Assembly (NCBI GenBank): GCA_947449535.1 | Contig: CANFRP010000005.1 | Coordinates: 1 to 64,000, forward strand | Length of the DNA: 64,000 nt | Direction of reading: 5' to 3' | Source: Actinomycetota bacterium | GTDB lineage: Bacteria > Actinomycetota > Actinomycetes > Nanopelagicales > Nanopelagicaceae | Shown: piece by piece, positions 38,866-50,263 of the stretch | How positions within the stretch are numbered: the first letter of the stretch is position 1 | Layout of the letters: each line of letters starts with the position of its first letter | Notes under the pieces: generated by a model | The model's input: the letters and a program-made list of their open reading frames with translations, nothing else | Databases searched by the model: none | What the model was told of the DNA's origin: nothing | Made by a program: the position numbers and the translations under genes

Positions 38866-41073
38866 ATGGAAGGTCAAGATGTTAAGTTCGCCGTTGCAAA
38901 GATTGATAACGGCAAGTTCGGAAAGCGCGAGATCCGTTTTGAAACCGGCCGCCTAGCACGTCAAGCTGCAGGTACTGCAGTCGTATATCTCGATGATGAT
39001 TCAATGTTGCTCTCAGCAACAACAGCATCGAAGCAACCAAAAGAGCATTTCGACTTCTTCCCACTTACCGTGGATGTTGAAGAGCGTATGTATGCAGCAG
39101 GAAAAATCCCTGGTTCATTCTTCCGTCGCGAAGGACGTCCATCAGAGGATGCAATCCTTACCTGCCGTTTGATCGATCGCCCACTTCGCCCATCATTCGC
39201 GAAGGGTCTTCGTAACGAAATTCAGATCGTTGTGACCGTTATGGCTCTCAACCCAGATCACATGTACGACGTAATCGCGATCAACGCGGCATCTATGTCG
39301 ACTCAACTCGCAGGATTGCCATTCTCTGGCCCAATCGGTGGAGTGCGCGTTGCACTTATCGAAGGTCAATGGGTTGCATTCCCGAACCACTCAGATCTTG
39401 AGAAGGCTGTATTCGACATGGTCGTTGCAGGTCGTATCTCCAATGATGGCGATGTTGCCGTCATGATGGTGGAAGCAGAAGCAACAGTTCAGACAATCGA
39501 CCTCATCAAGAATGGCGCAGTTGCACCAACTGAAGAGATTGTTGGACAGGGACTTGAAGCTGCAAAGCCATTCATTCGAATTCTCTGTGAAGCACAGATG
39601 GAACTCGCAAAGGTCGCTGCTAAAGAGACTGGCGAATTCCCTCGCTTCTTGGATTACCAAGATGATGTTTACGCTGCAGTTGAAAAGGCATCGAAAGATG
39701 ACATTGCAAAGGCACTTACCATTGCTGGTAAGCAAGAGCGCGAAACCAAGCTCGATGAGATCTCTGATTCTGTTAAGGCATCTTTTGCTACAGAGTTTGA
39801 AGGCCGCGAGAAGGAAGTTTCTGCAGCCATTCGCTCAGTCACCAAGAAGCTTGTACGTCAGCGCGTATTGCGCGACAAGATCCGTATCGATGGCCGTGGT
39901 CTTCGCGACATTCGTCCATTGACCGCCGAGGTTGAAGTTGTTCCTCGCGTTCACGGTTCTGCAATCTTTGAACGTGGCGAGACTCAGATCCTGGGAGTCA
40001 CCACACTTAATATGCTTAAGATGGAGATGCAGCTCGATACTTTGAGCCCAGAGCATCACAAGCGTTACATGCACAACTACAACTTCCCTCCTTACTCAGT
40101 AGGAGAGACCGGCCGCGTTGGATCACCAAAGCGCCGCGAAATCGGACACGGTGCACTCGCAGAGCGCGCCCTACTTCCTGTTCTTCCATCACGCGAAGAG
40201 TTCCCTTACGCAATCCGTCAGGTCTCAGAAGCGCTTGGATCAAACGGCTCAACTTCTATGGGTTCAGTATGTGCATCGACTATGTCATTGCTTAACGCTG
40301 GTGTTCCTTTGAAGTCTCCTGTTGCAGGTATTGCTATGGGTCTTATCTCTGATGATGTTGATGGAAAGACAGAATATGTCGCCCTCACAGATATCCTCGG
40401 AGCAGAAGATGCATTTGGCGATATGGACTTCAAGGTTGCCGGTACCCGTGATTTCGTAACCGCACTTCAACTCGATACCAAGCTCGATGGAATTCCTGCA
40501 TCAGTACTTTCTGCAGCGCTCCTTCAAGCTAAAGAAGCACGTATCACCATCCTCGATGTCATGATCCAAGCTATTGATGCACCAGATGAGATGAGCTTGC
40601 TCGCTCCTCGCATCATCAGCGTCAAGGTTCCGGTCGATCTGATCGGTGCCATCATCGGACCTAAGGGCAAGATGATCAACCAGATTCAAGATGAGACCGG
40701 CGCAGATATCACCATTGAAGATGATGGAACTGTCTACATCGGTGCACTCGAAGGTTCACAAGCAGAAGCAGCAAAGGCCATGATCGATGCAATTGCAAAC
40801 CCAGTAGTTCCCAAGGTTGGCGAGCGTTTCAATGGCGCTGTTGTAAAGCTTGCAACATTCGGTGCATTTATCTCACTCGTACCAGGCAAAGATGGCTTGC
40901 TCCACATCTCGCAGATTCGCAAGATGCATGGCGGAAAGCGCATCGAGAACCTAGAAGAGGTCATGAAGGTCGGCGACAAGATTCAAGTCGAGATCCAAGA
41001 GATCGATCCAAAGGGCAAGTTCTCATTGGTTGCTGTTGACGCAGATGGAAACATCTACGGCGCCGGAGAATAA
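38866..41073 (+). CDS. pnp: Polyribonucleotide nucleotidyltransferase (PNPase)
   Basis: Phosphorolytic 3'-5' exoribonuclease and RNA polymerising enzyme. I prefer the ATG at 38866, with TGGAGC six bases upstream, giving 735 residues; an ATG at 38854 would add four. GACCT-ATGGA-AGGTC places this ATG in the loop of a small hairpin. Two RNase PH domains (about 15-150 and 325-545) flank a helical linker; then KH (about 590-650, [26 protein letters not shown]) and S1 (about 655-730, [28 protein letters not shown]) domains. The catalytic second core has GETQ and DAFGDMDFK. Confidence 0.96.
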   Translation: MEGQDVKFAVAKIDNGKFGKREIRFETGRLARQAAGTAVVYLDDDSMLLSATTASKQPKEHFDFFPLTVDVEERMYAAGKIPGSFFRREGRPSEDAILTCRLIDRPLRPSFAKGLRNEIQIVVTVMALNPDHMYDVIAINAASMSTQLAGLPFSGPIGGVRVALIEGQWVAFPNHSDLEKAVFDMVVAGRISNDGDVAVMMVEAEATVQTIDLIKNGAVAPTEEIVGQGLEAAKPFIRILCEAQMELAKVAAKETGEFPRFLDYQDDVYAAVEKASKDDIAKALTIAGKQERETKLDEISDSVKASFATEFEGREKEVSAAIRSVTKKLVRQRVLRDKIRIDGRGLRDIRPLTAEVEVVPRVHGSAIFERGETQILGVTTLNMLKMEMQLDTLSPEHHKRYMHNYNFPPYSVGETGRVGSPKRREIGHGALAERALLPVLPSREEFPYAIRQVSEALGSNGSTSMGSVCASTMSLLNAGVPLKSPVAGIAMGLISDDVDGKTEYVALTDILGAEDAFGDMDFKVAGTRDFVTALQLDTKLDGIPASVLSAALLQAKEARITILDVMIQAIDAPDEMSLLAPRIISVKVPVDLIGAIIGPKGKMINQIQDETGADITIEDDGTVYIGALEGSQAEAAKAMIDAIANPVVPKVGERFNGAVVKLATFGAFISLVPGKDGLLHISQIRKMHGGKRIENLEEVMKVGDKIQVEIQEIDPKGKFSLVAVDADGNIYGAGE

Positions 41074-41087
41074 CCAGAAGTAAAAGA

Positions 41088-43105
<2,018 letters not shown>

Positions 43106-43130
43106 TTTTCCCAGAGACTAAGGAGCAGAC

Positions 43131-43382
43131 ATGTCATCAATAACTATGTATGGAGCAGATTGGTGCGGAGATTGCCGCCGCTCAAAGCGATTCTTGGACG
43201 ACAACAAGGTGTCATACACCTATGTCGACGTTGAAGTAGATCTCACTGCAGCTGACAAAGTCATCGAAATCAATGGGGGAGCGAAATCAATCCCAGTAAT
43301 CGTTTTTGAAGATGGAACTCATCTCACCGAGCCATCCGATAATGATCTCAAAGCAAAGCTTGAGGCACTAAAAGTTCTTTAA
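43131..43382 (+). CDS. Glutaredoxin-like protein, probable mycoredoxin
   Basis: A small thioredoxin-fold oxidoreductase of 83 residues with a CxxC active site, C12-G-D-C15, in YGADWCGDCRRSK. The rest, with INGGAKSIPVIVFEDGTHLTEPS and DLKAKLEAL at the end, is close to mycobacterial mycoredoxin-1, which reduces mycothiol mixed disulfides. AAGGAG is well placed before the ATG. It converges with azlD, with only seven bases between the stops. Confidence 0.85.
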   Translation: MSSITMYGADWCGDCRRSKRFLDDNKVSYTYVDVEVDLTAADKVIEINGGAKSIPVIVFEDGTHLTEPSDNDLKAKLEALKVL

Positions 43383-43389
43383 TACCTAA

Positions 43390-43695
43390 TTAATATCGAT
43401 ACACAATCGCAGATGTAATAGCGGCGCCGACTACCACTACTGGGAAAGGCGCCTTTGCTATGAGCGCAGCAATCGCAAATCCCACACCCGCAGCGCGGTG
43501 ATCGATGATGTACTTGGTCTTTTCAGTCATGGTTTGAACGATAACCAGACCACTGAGTAGCGCGATCGGAATCAAATTATTAATGCGCTGAATCCGAGGA
43601 TGGCTGAGCCAGAACTCTGGGACGGCAGAACCTAAATATTTCAAAGCAAAGGCAAGAGCGCTAGAACCAATCAGCGCAATCCAAGTTTTACTCAC
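43390..43695 (-). CDS. azlD: Branched-chain amino acid export subunit AzlD
   Basis: Small membrane partner of AzlC. I take the GTG at 43695, which overlaps the azlC stop, giving 101 residues; a TTG at 43713 is possible but would lie wholly in azlC. Three or four hydrophobic segments are seen. With AzlC it exports branched-chain amino acids or analogues. It is one of only two minus-strand genes, and its end is seven bases from the mycoredoxin stop; no terminator is visible between them. Confidence 0.82.
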   Translation of the reverse strand: MSKTWIALIGSSALAFALKYLGSAVPEFWLSHPRIQRINNLIPIALLSGLVIVQTMTEKTKYIIDHRAAGVGFAIAALIAKAPFPVVVVGAAITSAIVYRY

Positions 43696-44332
43696 TTCGC
43701 CACCCCACAACAATGGCGATTAGTGCACAACTAATAATCGGAACTCCTGCGGGAACGTTGGGAACCAGCACTAAAGCGAGAACAAGTGATGCTGCCGCAA
43801 CTGCCCAAGTCGCGCGCTCTTTTAGTCGCGGCCAGAGCATTCCCAAGAAAGCGGCAGGAACAGCGGCATCAAGACCCCAAGCTGATGGATCGCCAATCGC
43901 GTTTGCACCGAGTGCGCCCATTAGAGTGAAGAGATTCCAGAAGAGAAAGACGCCTAGGCCGGTGTACCAAAATCCTTTGCGGGCATCGACCTCATTCGAT
44001 TGAGAAAGTGCAACGCCAGTGGATTCATCGATGGTGATTTGTGCGCCTATTGCTCGTCGCCAACCTTTATGTTTCAAGATAGAAGACATGCGCAATCCGT
44101 AGAGAGCATTTCGAGTACCAAGCAGAGTCGAGGTTGCGATCGCACTTGCCGCAGAACCACCTGCGCCCATGACTCCAATCACTGCGAATTGGGATGCGCC
44201 AGAGAATAAAAGGAGCGAGAGTAGGCAAGCTTGAAGAACGGTGAAATGGTTAGCGACTGCGGAAGCGCCAAATGCTGAACCATATGCGCCCACCGTAAAA
44301 CTCACGCTAAAGGAATCTCGCTTCACTGACAC
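43688..44332 (-). CDS. azlC: Branched-chain amino acid permease AzlC
   Basis: Large subunit of the AzlCD exporter; about five membrane segments and the family stretch LLFSGASQFAVIGVMGAGG. The start is uncertain. The GTG at 44332 gives 214 residues that begin right at the AzlC domain (SVKRDSFSVSFTVGAYGSAFGA), and CAGAAT lies six bases upstream, the distance for a leaderless start. An ATG at 44389 would add 19 residues but its start codon overlaps the divergent thyX ATG. The gene is divergent to thyX and its product would balance the large branched-chain synthesis operon at the start of the window. Confidence 0.8.
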   Translation of the reverse strand: MSVKRDSFSVSFTVGAYGSAFGASAVANHFTVLQACLLSLLLFSGASQFAVIGVMGAGGSAASAIATSTLLGTRNALYGLRMSSILKHKGWRRAIGAQITIDESTGVALSQSNEVDARKGFWYTGLGVFLFWNLFTLMGALGANAIGDPSAWGLDAAVPAAFLGMLWPRLKERATWAVAAASLVLALVLVPNVPAGVPIISCALIAIVVGWRSE

Positions 44333-44375
44333 GCCGATATTCTGCCGTATCCACCAAGGCTTGCGTGCCGTTCTA

Positions 44376-44381
44376 TAGGGT
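44376..44381 (+). promoter_or_regulatory. Putative leaderless -10 box for thyX
   Basis: TAGGGT ends six bases before the thyX ATG; no Shine-Dalgarno is present (the bases between are CGGGGC). The box lies between the divergent azlC and thyX starts. Confidence 0.45.
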
Positions 44382-44387
44382 CGGGGC

Positions 44388-45122
44388 ATGAGTGAGAAAA
44401 CTGAGCATTTCCCAATCCAGTTCCGTGAAGATATGACCGTAGAACTCGTTAAGGCAAGCGCGAGCGATTCAGATGTTATCTGGGCAGCGCGGGTATCGAC
44501 TGCGGGTGATAAATCCTTGGAATCTGTGGGAAGTGATGCTTCAGAGGCTGCCGGTCTCATTAACTACTTGGCCCGTGAACGACATGGCTCTCCCTTCGAG
44601 CACACCTCCATGACTTTCTTTATTTCGGCACCAATCTTTGTATTCCGTGAATTCATGCGTCACCGCATCGCTTCTTACAATGAAGAGAGTGGTCGATATC
44701 GCGAATTGCGTCCGGTCTTCTACGTGCCCAGCAAAGAGCGCAAACTCGTTCAAGTAGGAAAACCAGGTGCGTATACATTTGTAGATGGAACCACTGAGCA
44801 GTACACAATGACCGTTGCTGCTATTAAAGAGACCTGCACCTTGGCATATGAGAATTACACAAAATTATTGGATGTCGGAGTTGCTCGCGAAGTTGCCCGC
44901 GCAGTCTTGCCCGTGACTTTATATTCATCGATGTATGTGACAATGAATGCTCGTGCGCTGATGAATTTCCTGTCACTTCGCACTTCAAGTGAGGGTTCAC
45001 ATTTTCCTAGCTACCCACAACGTGAAATTGAGATGGTTGCCGAGCAAATGGAAGCCCATTTTGCACAATTGATGCCTCTCACATACGGGGCCTTCCAAAA
45101 GTCTGGACGAATTGCTCCTTAA
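44388..45122 (+). CDS. thyX: Flavin-dependent thymidylate synthase
   Basis: Makes dTMP from dUMP using FAD, NADPH and methylene-tetrahydrofolate. The 244 residues carry the ThyX motif RHRIASYNEESGRY at 91-104, within the usual length of 220-260. It is followed by dapA and RNase J, an order kept in many actinobacteria. The start appears leaderless. No thyA is in the window. Confidence 0.95.
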   Translation: MSEKTEHFPIQFREDMTVELVKASASDSDVIWAARVSTAGDKSLESVGSDASEAAGLINYLARERHGSPFEHTSMTFFISAPIFVFREFMRHRIASYNEESGRYRELRPVFYVPSKERKLVQVGKPGAYTFVDGTTEQYTMTVAAIKETCTLAYENYTKLLDVGVAREVARAVLPVTLYSSMYVTMNARALMNFLSLRTSSEGSHFPSYPQREIEMVAEQMEAHFAQLMPLTYGAFQKSGRIAP

Positions 45123-45128
45123 TCAGGG

Positions 45129-45134
45129 TAACCT
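45129..45134 (+). promoter_or_regulatory. Putative leaderless -10 box for dapA
   Basis: TAACCT ends six bases before the dapA ATG at 45141, within the 18-base gap after thyX; there is no Shine-Dalgarno. A transcript would begin at the ATG. Confidence 0.45.
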
Positions 45135-45140
45135 TCGCCT

Positions 45141-46031
45141 ATGCATATAGAAGCGCCATTTGGCCGAATGCTCACCGCGATGGTGACGCCATTCAATAAA
45201 GATCTCTCCGTGGATTGGGCTGGAGTCGACCGACTCGCTCGCCACTTAGTTGATCACGGCCACGACGGAATCGTCGTTAACGGCACAACGGGTGAAGCGC
45301 CAACAACTAAGCCTGAAGAGAAAGATGAAATTATCCGCGTTGTAAAAGCGGCAGTGGGAGATCGCGTCAAAGTTCTCGCTGGTGCTGGTGATAACGAAAC
45401 CTCTTTCTCGGTCGATCAAGCAAAGCGTGCGGAAAAAGCTGGCGCTGATGGAATCTTGATTGTCACTCCCTATTACAACAAGCCACCACAGGCTGGTATC
45501 AAAGCCCACTTCTTGGCAGTCGCTAACTCCACCAACCTTCCTGTGATGATGTATGACATCCCAGGACGTACCGGAGTTGAACTTGAATCAGAGACAATTA
45601 TTTCTTTATTCGAGCACCCTCAGATCGTTGCGCTCAAAGATGCCAAAGGAAATGTCGCTGCAACCTCTTGGGTAATCAAGCGCTGCGGTGTTCCGGTTTA
45701 CTCTGGCGATGACATTCTCAACTTGCCACTTCTCTCTGTAGGAGCGGTCGGATTTGTATCTGTTTGCGGACATACCGTCGGCAACGAACTCAAAGAGATG
45801 CTCAATGCCTGGTTTGCAAATAATGCAGAACGTGCACTAGAAATTCACCAACAACTATTACCGGTATTCACCGGAACCTTCCGCACCCAAGGTGCGATAT
45901 TGACTAAGGCAGCCATGAACATGATGGGCCTACCTGGCGGTTTTACTCGTTTGCCACTTGTCGATGCCACCGAAGCGCAGATCGCGCAATTGCGGGAGGA
46001 CCTACAAAGCGGCGGAGTAAAAATTAACTAA
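45141..46031 (+). CDS. dapA: 4-hydroxy-tetrahydrodipicolinate synthase
   Basis: Condenses pyruvate and aspartate semialdehyde in the lysine/diaminopimelate pathway. The 296 residues show NGTTGEAPTTKPEEK, the tyrosine/pyruvate region YYNKPPQAG, and the Schiff-base lysine in IVALKDAKGN (about residue 168). The stop overlaps the RNase J ATG by one base. Confidence 0.96.
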   Translation: MHIEAPFGRMLTAMVTPFNKDLSVDWAGVDRLARHLVDHGHDGIVVNGTTGEAPTTKPEEKDEIIRVVKAAVGDRVKVLAGAGDNETSFSVDQAKRAEKAGADGILIVTPYYNKPPQAGIKAHFLAVANSTNLPVMMYDIPGRTGVELESETIISLFEHPQIVALKDAKGNVAATSWVIKRCGVPVYSGDDILNLPLLSVGAVGFVSVCGHTVGNELKEMLNAWFANNAERALEIHQQLLPVFTGTFRTQGAILTKAAMNMMGLPGGFTRLPLVDATEAQIAQLREDLQSGGVKIN

Positions 46032-47713
46032 TGAATCATCCCCATCCAGACCTGCCTTACCCTCCTAAACTTCAAGATAAAACTCTTCGGATCGTGGCCC
46101 TAGGTGGCCTCGGTGAGATCGGTCGCAATATGACCGTCTATGAATACGAAGGCAAACTATTGGTTTTGGATTGTGGCGTTCTCTTTCCAGAAGAGTCACA
46201 ACCAGGAATCGATCTGATCCTTCCGGATTTCTCCTATATTCGCGATCGCCTCGATGACATCGTCGCAATTGTTTTAACGCATGGCCATGAAGACCATATC
46301 GGCGCAGTCCCATATCTCTTGCGCGAAAAGAGCGATATAAAAGTAGTGGGATCAAAACTTACTTTGGCCTTTACTGAAGCAAAGCTCAAGGAGCGTCGCA
46401 TTACCGCCCCGCTGATTGAAGTCCACGCAGGAATGGTGGAGAAGTTCGGTCCCTTCGAACTTGAATTCGTTGCAGTTAATCACTCAATTCCAGATGCGCT
46501 AGCGGTTGCCATTAAAACTCCCGCTGGTGTTGTGCTTGCTACTGGTGATTTCAAAATGGATCAATTGCCACTAGATGGCCGCATTACCGACCTCGCCACA
46601 TTTGCTCGCCTAGGCGCCGAAGGCGTTGACCTCTTCATGGTCGATTCCACTAACGCCGATGTTCCCGGATTTACCACTCCGGAGCGAGATATTTCTCCGG
46701 TATTAGATCGAGTGATCCGACAAACAGAGCGTCGCGTGGTCGTTGCATCATTTGCTTCACATGTTCACCGAATCCAGCAAATTATCGATGTAGCAGTCCA
46801 ACATGATCGCAAAGTTGCTTTTGTTGGACGTTCAATGGTGCGCAATATGAAGCTCGCAGAAGATATGGGCTACCTCACTGTTCCTAAGGGCTTAGTTGTC
46901 GATGCCAAGAACTTGGATGACTACGGCGACAAAGTTGTATTGATCTGCACCGGATCACAAGGCGAACCACTTGCTGCACTTTCCCGAATGGCCAATGGTG
47001 ATCACCAGATCCGAGTGGGCAAGGGCGATACCGTTATTTTGGCTTCATCACTTATCCCAGGTAATGAAAACTCGGTCTTTCGAGTAATTAACGAACTCAC
47101 CCGCTTTGGCGCAAATGTCGTCCATAAGGGCAATGCCATGGTTCACGTATCTGGCCACGCAGCCGCTGGTGAACTCTTGTATTGCTACAACATCGTTAAG
47201 CCAAAGAATGTGATGCCAATCCATGGCGAATGGCGCCACCTTCGCGCAAATGCCGAGCTTGCAATAAAGACGGGCGTTCCTCGCACCAACACTTTGGTAG
47301 TCGAAAATGGAATTGTTATTGATATGGCCGATGGCTATGCAGATGTCGCTGGAGCAGTTGCAGTGGGATATGTCTATGTCGATGGTCAGAGCATTGGTGA
47401 AATTACCGAAAGTTCTTTGAAGGATCGCCGTATTCTCGGTGAAGAAGGATTTATCTCGGTAGTTGTCGTCATCGAATCGCAAACGGGAAAGATTGTTGCT
47501 GGACCAGATATCCATGCCCGAGGATTTACGGAAGATAATTCACTCTTTAATGAAGTCAAAGGAATGATTGAGAAAGCACTTGCTCATGCCGTTGCTAATG
47601 GCATTAATGGCACCCATAAGCTTCAACAAGTTGTTCGTAAAACTGTGGGAAGTTGGGTTGGCGATGAACATCGTCGCAAGCCAATGATTGTTCCTGTAGT
47701 AATTGAGGTCTAA
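46031..47713 (+). CDS. rnj: Ribonuclease J
   Basis: Metallo-beta-lactamase/beta-CASP ribonuclease with endo- and 5'-exonuclease activity. The 560 residues hold the zinc motif HGHEDHIGAVPYLL (about 77-90), the GDFKMD block, beta-CASP domain with SGHA, MPIHGEWRHL, and a C-terminal domain. It overlaps dapA and precedes ftsK, the usual order. It adds to PNPase and YlxR as part of RNA turnover in this window. Confidence 0.95.
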   Translation: MNHPHPDLPYPPKLQDKTLRIVALGGLGEIGRNMTVYEYEGKLLVLDCGVLFPEESQPGIDLILPDFSYIRDRLDDIVAIVLTHGHEDHIGAVPYLLREKSDIKVVGSKLTLAFTEAKLKERRITAPLIEVHAGMVEKFGPFELEFVAVNHSIPDALAVAIKTPAGVVLATGDFKMDQLPLDGRITDLATFARLGAEGVDLFMVDSTNADVPGFTTPERDISPVLDRVIRQTERRVVVASFASHVHRIQQIIDVAVQHDRKVAFVGRSMVRNMKLAEDMGYLTVPKGLVVDAKNLDDYGDKVVLICTGSQGEPLAALSRMANGDHQIRVGKGDTVILASSLIPGNENSVFRVINELTRFGANVVHKGNAMVHVSGHAAAGELLYCYNIVKPKNVMPIHGEWRHLRANAELAIKTGVPRTNTLVVENGIVIDMADGYADVAGAVAVGYVYVDGQSIGEITESSLKDRRILGEEGFISVVVVIESQTGKIVAGPDIHARGFTEDNSLFNEVKGMIEKALAHAVANGINGTHKLQQVVRKTVGSWVGDEHRRKPMIVPVVIEV

Positions 47714-47715
47714 GT

Positions 47716-47754
47716 AGCGAGGGCGCGCCTGCGCTAACTTTTACTCACTTTTCT
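47716..47754 (+). terminator. Possible terminator after rnj
   Basis: AGCG (47716-47719) and CGCT (47732-47735) flank the palindrome GGCGCGCC, followed by the T-rich run AACTTTTACTCACTTTTCTTT in the last part of the gap. The stem has an internal mismatch, so strength is uncertain. TACACT at 47756-47761, eight bases before the ftsK ATG, may be a -10 box. Confidence 0.35.
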
Positions 47755-47769
47755 TTACACTTACACATC

Positions 47770-50100
47770 ATGGCCGCACGTAAAAAATCTCGTTCCACGA
47801 AGAAATCTTCCTCTCCAGTCGAAGTCCTTCTTCGTGCGCTGGGTGCTATCTGGCGTGCTGGTGCCAAAGCCATCGGATCCTCTATTCGCTTCATTTTCAG
47901 AGGCGCCAAAGAGTTAGATCCGGTGCACCATCGTGATGGTCTCGCATTTTTTATCTTTATCTTTGCCTTAATTTCTGCAGCAGGTATTTACATCAGCCAT
48001 AAGAATCCAGTGGGCAAGGTGATGTATTACGGCCTACATGGCGCTTTCGGAGCGCTCGCTTGGTTGGCACCGATCGCATTCTTTTATTTCTCTTTTCGAC
48101 TCTTTCGCACACCGGAGGAGAAGCGATCCACCGGACGAATCACTGTTGGCGCGCTTATTTTGCTTCTCACAGCAAGCGGCCTGCTACATATTCTTCGCGG
48201 CGCAGATGGCAAAGGCATAGAGGCTTATTACTCTGCAGGTGGATTAGTGGGTTATGGCGTTGCGACTCCGCTAGATGCCCTTATGACTTCAGTGTTAACA
48301 ATTCCTGTTCTTATCATTATTATGATTTTTGGTCTCTTGATCATTACTGCCACACCGGTCTCACAAGTAGCTTCTCGTATTCGAGCTCTCATTCATATGG
48401 GAAGTAGAGCGAAGGCAACTCCAGTTGTGGATGCCGACTTTGAAATTTCCGATACTCCAGCTTTTGATACGCCACTTGTTCAAGGATTTGTCCATGAAGA
48501 GGAGGAGCTCGACGAAGAAGATTTCGATGAGGAGTTCACTCTTGAATTGCCACGCGAACCCCTAGCTTCGACACCCGTGAAGCCAACCCCACCAGCACCT
48601 ACTGGGCCGGCCAAACAAATGTTGCTTACTGCCGATACTCCATATCAATTACCTCCGATGGATCTCTTGAAAGCAGGACCTGCAGCGAAAGCAAAGTCAA
48701 AGGCCAATGACACAGTCGTTGCTGCGTTGACTCAAGTATTTGAACAATTTAACGTCGATGCTGAAGTGACAGGTTTTATGCGTGGCCCGACTGTCACGCG
48801 CTATGAAATTGAACTTGGCGGGGGAGTGAAAGTCGAGGCAATTACAGCCCTCGCCAAGAACATTTCCTACGCAGTTGCAAGTGGAGATGTTCGCATTCTC
48901 TCGCCTATTCCTGGTAAATCTGCCGTTGGCATTGAGATCCCAAATGTTGATCGCGAGATGGTGACGCTCGGAGATGTATTGCGTTCATCTGTTGCCTCCA
49001 ATGATGCTCATCCCATGGTTATTGCGCTAGGTAAAGATGTCGAAGGCCAATTTATCTGCGCCAATCTTGCGAAAATGCCTCACCTCCTTGTTGCTGGCGC
49101 AACAGGCGCTGGCAAATCCTCGATGATCAACTCACTTGTCGTATCGATTTTGATGCGCGCGACTCCCGACGATGTTCGCCTCGTGATGATTGATCCTAAG
49201 CGAGTAGAGCTCACTTCCTATGAAGGTATTCCGCACTTGATCGCTCCCATCATTACAAACCCAAAGAAAGCTGCTGATGTATTGGCATGGGTTGTTCGTG
49301 AGATGGATATGCGTTATGACGATCTCTCCAATTTTGGATTTAGGCATATCGATGATTTCAATAAAGCAGTACGGGCTGGAAAAATCACCGTGCCGGCGGG
49401 AAGCGAGCGCGTACTCGAGCCTTACCCATATCTCTTGGTCATCATCGATGAGCTTGCAGATTTGATGATGGTTGCTGCTCGGGAAGTGGAAGAGAGCATT
49501 GTTCGAATTACCCAGCTTGCTCGCGCCGCTGGAATCCATTTAGTTATTGCAACCCAGCGCCCAAGCGTCGATATTGTCACTGGCCTCATTAAGGCAAATG
49601 TTCCTTCACGTCTTTCATTTGCAACCTCTAGCCTGGCTGATTCTCGAGTCATTTTGGATACACCTGGTGCCGAGAAACTTGTGGGCCAAGGCGATGCACT
49701 CTTCTTGCCGATGGGCGCAAGTAAAGCGCTACGTATTCAAGGTGCATATGTCTCAGAGCGCGAGACCGAAGCAGTGGTTAATTTTGTTAAACAACAACTT
49801 CAACCTGTGTATCGACTAGATCTCAATGCTCCAGTAAAAGCACATGTGATTGAAGATGATATTGGCGATGATATGGATCTCTTATTGCAGGCAGTTCAAC
49901 TTGTTGTCTCTACTCAATTTGGTTCCACCTCAATGTTGCAACGCAAACTTCGCGTTGGGTTTGCAAAGGCAGGTCGCTTAATGGATCTCATGGAGAGCCG
50001 TGGAATTGTTGGTCCCTCTGAAGGTTCTAAAGCGCGCGTGGTTCTCATAACTGCTGAGCAAATGCCAGACCTACTCGAGCAACTCCAAGGAAACTTGTAA
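47770..50100 (+). CDS. ftsK: DNA translocase FtsK
   Basis: Septal DNA pump that clears the chromosome and activates XerCD at dif. The 776 residues have an N-terminal membrane part with about four segments (roughly 55-205), a short acidic/Pro-rich linker (about 215-300), the motor domain with Walker A GATGAGKSS near residue 443 and Walker B VIIDELADLMM, and a C-terminal gamma winged-helix domain (LLLQAVQLVVSTQFGSTSMLQRKLRVGFAKAGRLMD) that reads polar sequences. The linker is short compared with E. coli, as is common in actinobacteria. xerC is at 12089. Confidence 0.95.
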   Translation: MAARKKSRSTKKSSSPVEVLLRALGAIWRAGAKAIGSSIRFIFRGAKELDPVHHRDGLAFFIFIFALISAAGIYISHKNPVGKVMYYGLHGAFGALAWLAPIAFFYFSFRLFRTPEEKRSTGRITVGALILLLTASGLLHILRGADGKGIEAYYSAGGLVGYGVATPLDALMTSVLTIPVLIIIMIFGLLIITATPVSQVASRIRALIHMGSRAKATPVVDADFEISDTPAFDTPLVQGFVHEEEELDEEDFDEEFTLELPREPLASTPVKPTPPAPTGPAKQMLLTADTPYQLPPMDLLKAGPAAKAKSKANDTVVAALTQVFEQFNVDAEVTGFMRGPTVTRYEIELGGGVKVEAITALAKNISYAVASGDVRILSPIPGKSAVGIEIPNVDREMVTLGDVLRSSVASNDAHPMVIALGKDVEGQFICANLAKMPHLLVAGATGAGKSSMINSLVVSILMRATPDDVRLVMIDPKRVELTSYEGIPHLIAPIITNPKKAADVLAWVVREMDMRYDDLSNFGFRHIDDFNKAVRAGKITVPAGSERVLEPYPYLLVIIDELADLMMVAAREVEESIVRITQLARAAGIHLVIATQRPSVDIVTGLIKANVPSRLSFATSSLADSRVILDTPGAEKLVGQGDALFLPMGASKALRIQGAYVSERETEAVVNFVKQQLQPVYRLDLNAPVKAHVIEDDIGDDMDLLLQAVQLVVSTQFGSTSMLQRKLRVGFAKAGRLMDLMESRGIVGPSEGSKARVVLITAEQMPDLLEQLQGNL

Positions 50101-50180
50101 TTCGACCTCTAAATGTTCGACACCATAGGTGATTCTCAGGGTGAGTTCATTTCTCCACGCTTGATCTGAAACCTCTGAAC

Positions 50181-50210
50181 TTGTCCCAAAGTACCCACCT
50201 CTCTTATTCT
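50181..50210 (+). promoter_or_regulatory. Putative promoter of the rodZ-like gene
   Basis: TTGTCC (50181-50186) and TATTCT (50205-50210) are 18 bp apart in the 163-bp gap after ftsK. The leader that follows contains a small hairpin ATCTT-TCG-AAGAT (50229-50241) just before the ribosome-binding site. The first part of the gap (50101-50180) shows no clear terminator. Confidence 0.4.
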
Positions 50211-50263
50211 TAGCACCTCAAGTTCCCCATCTTTCGAAGATTTGAGAAGAAGAGGTTCAGCTC

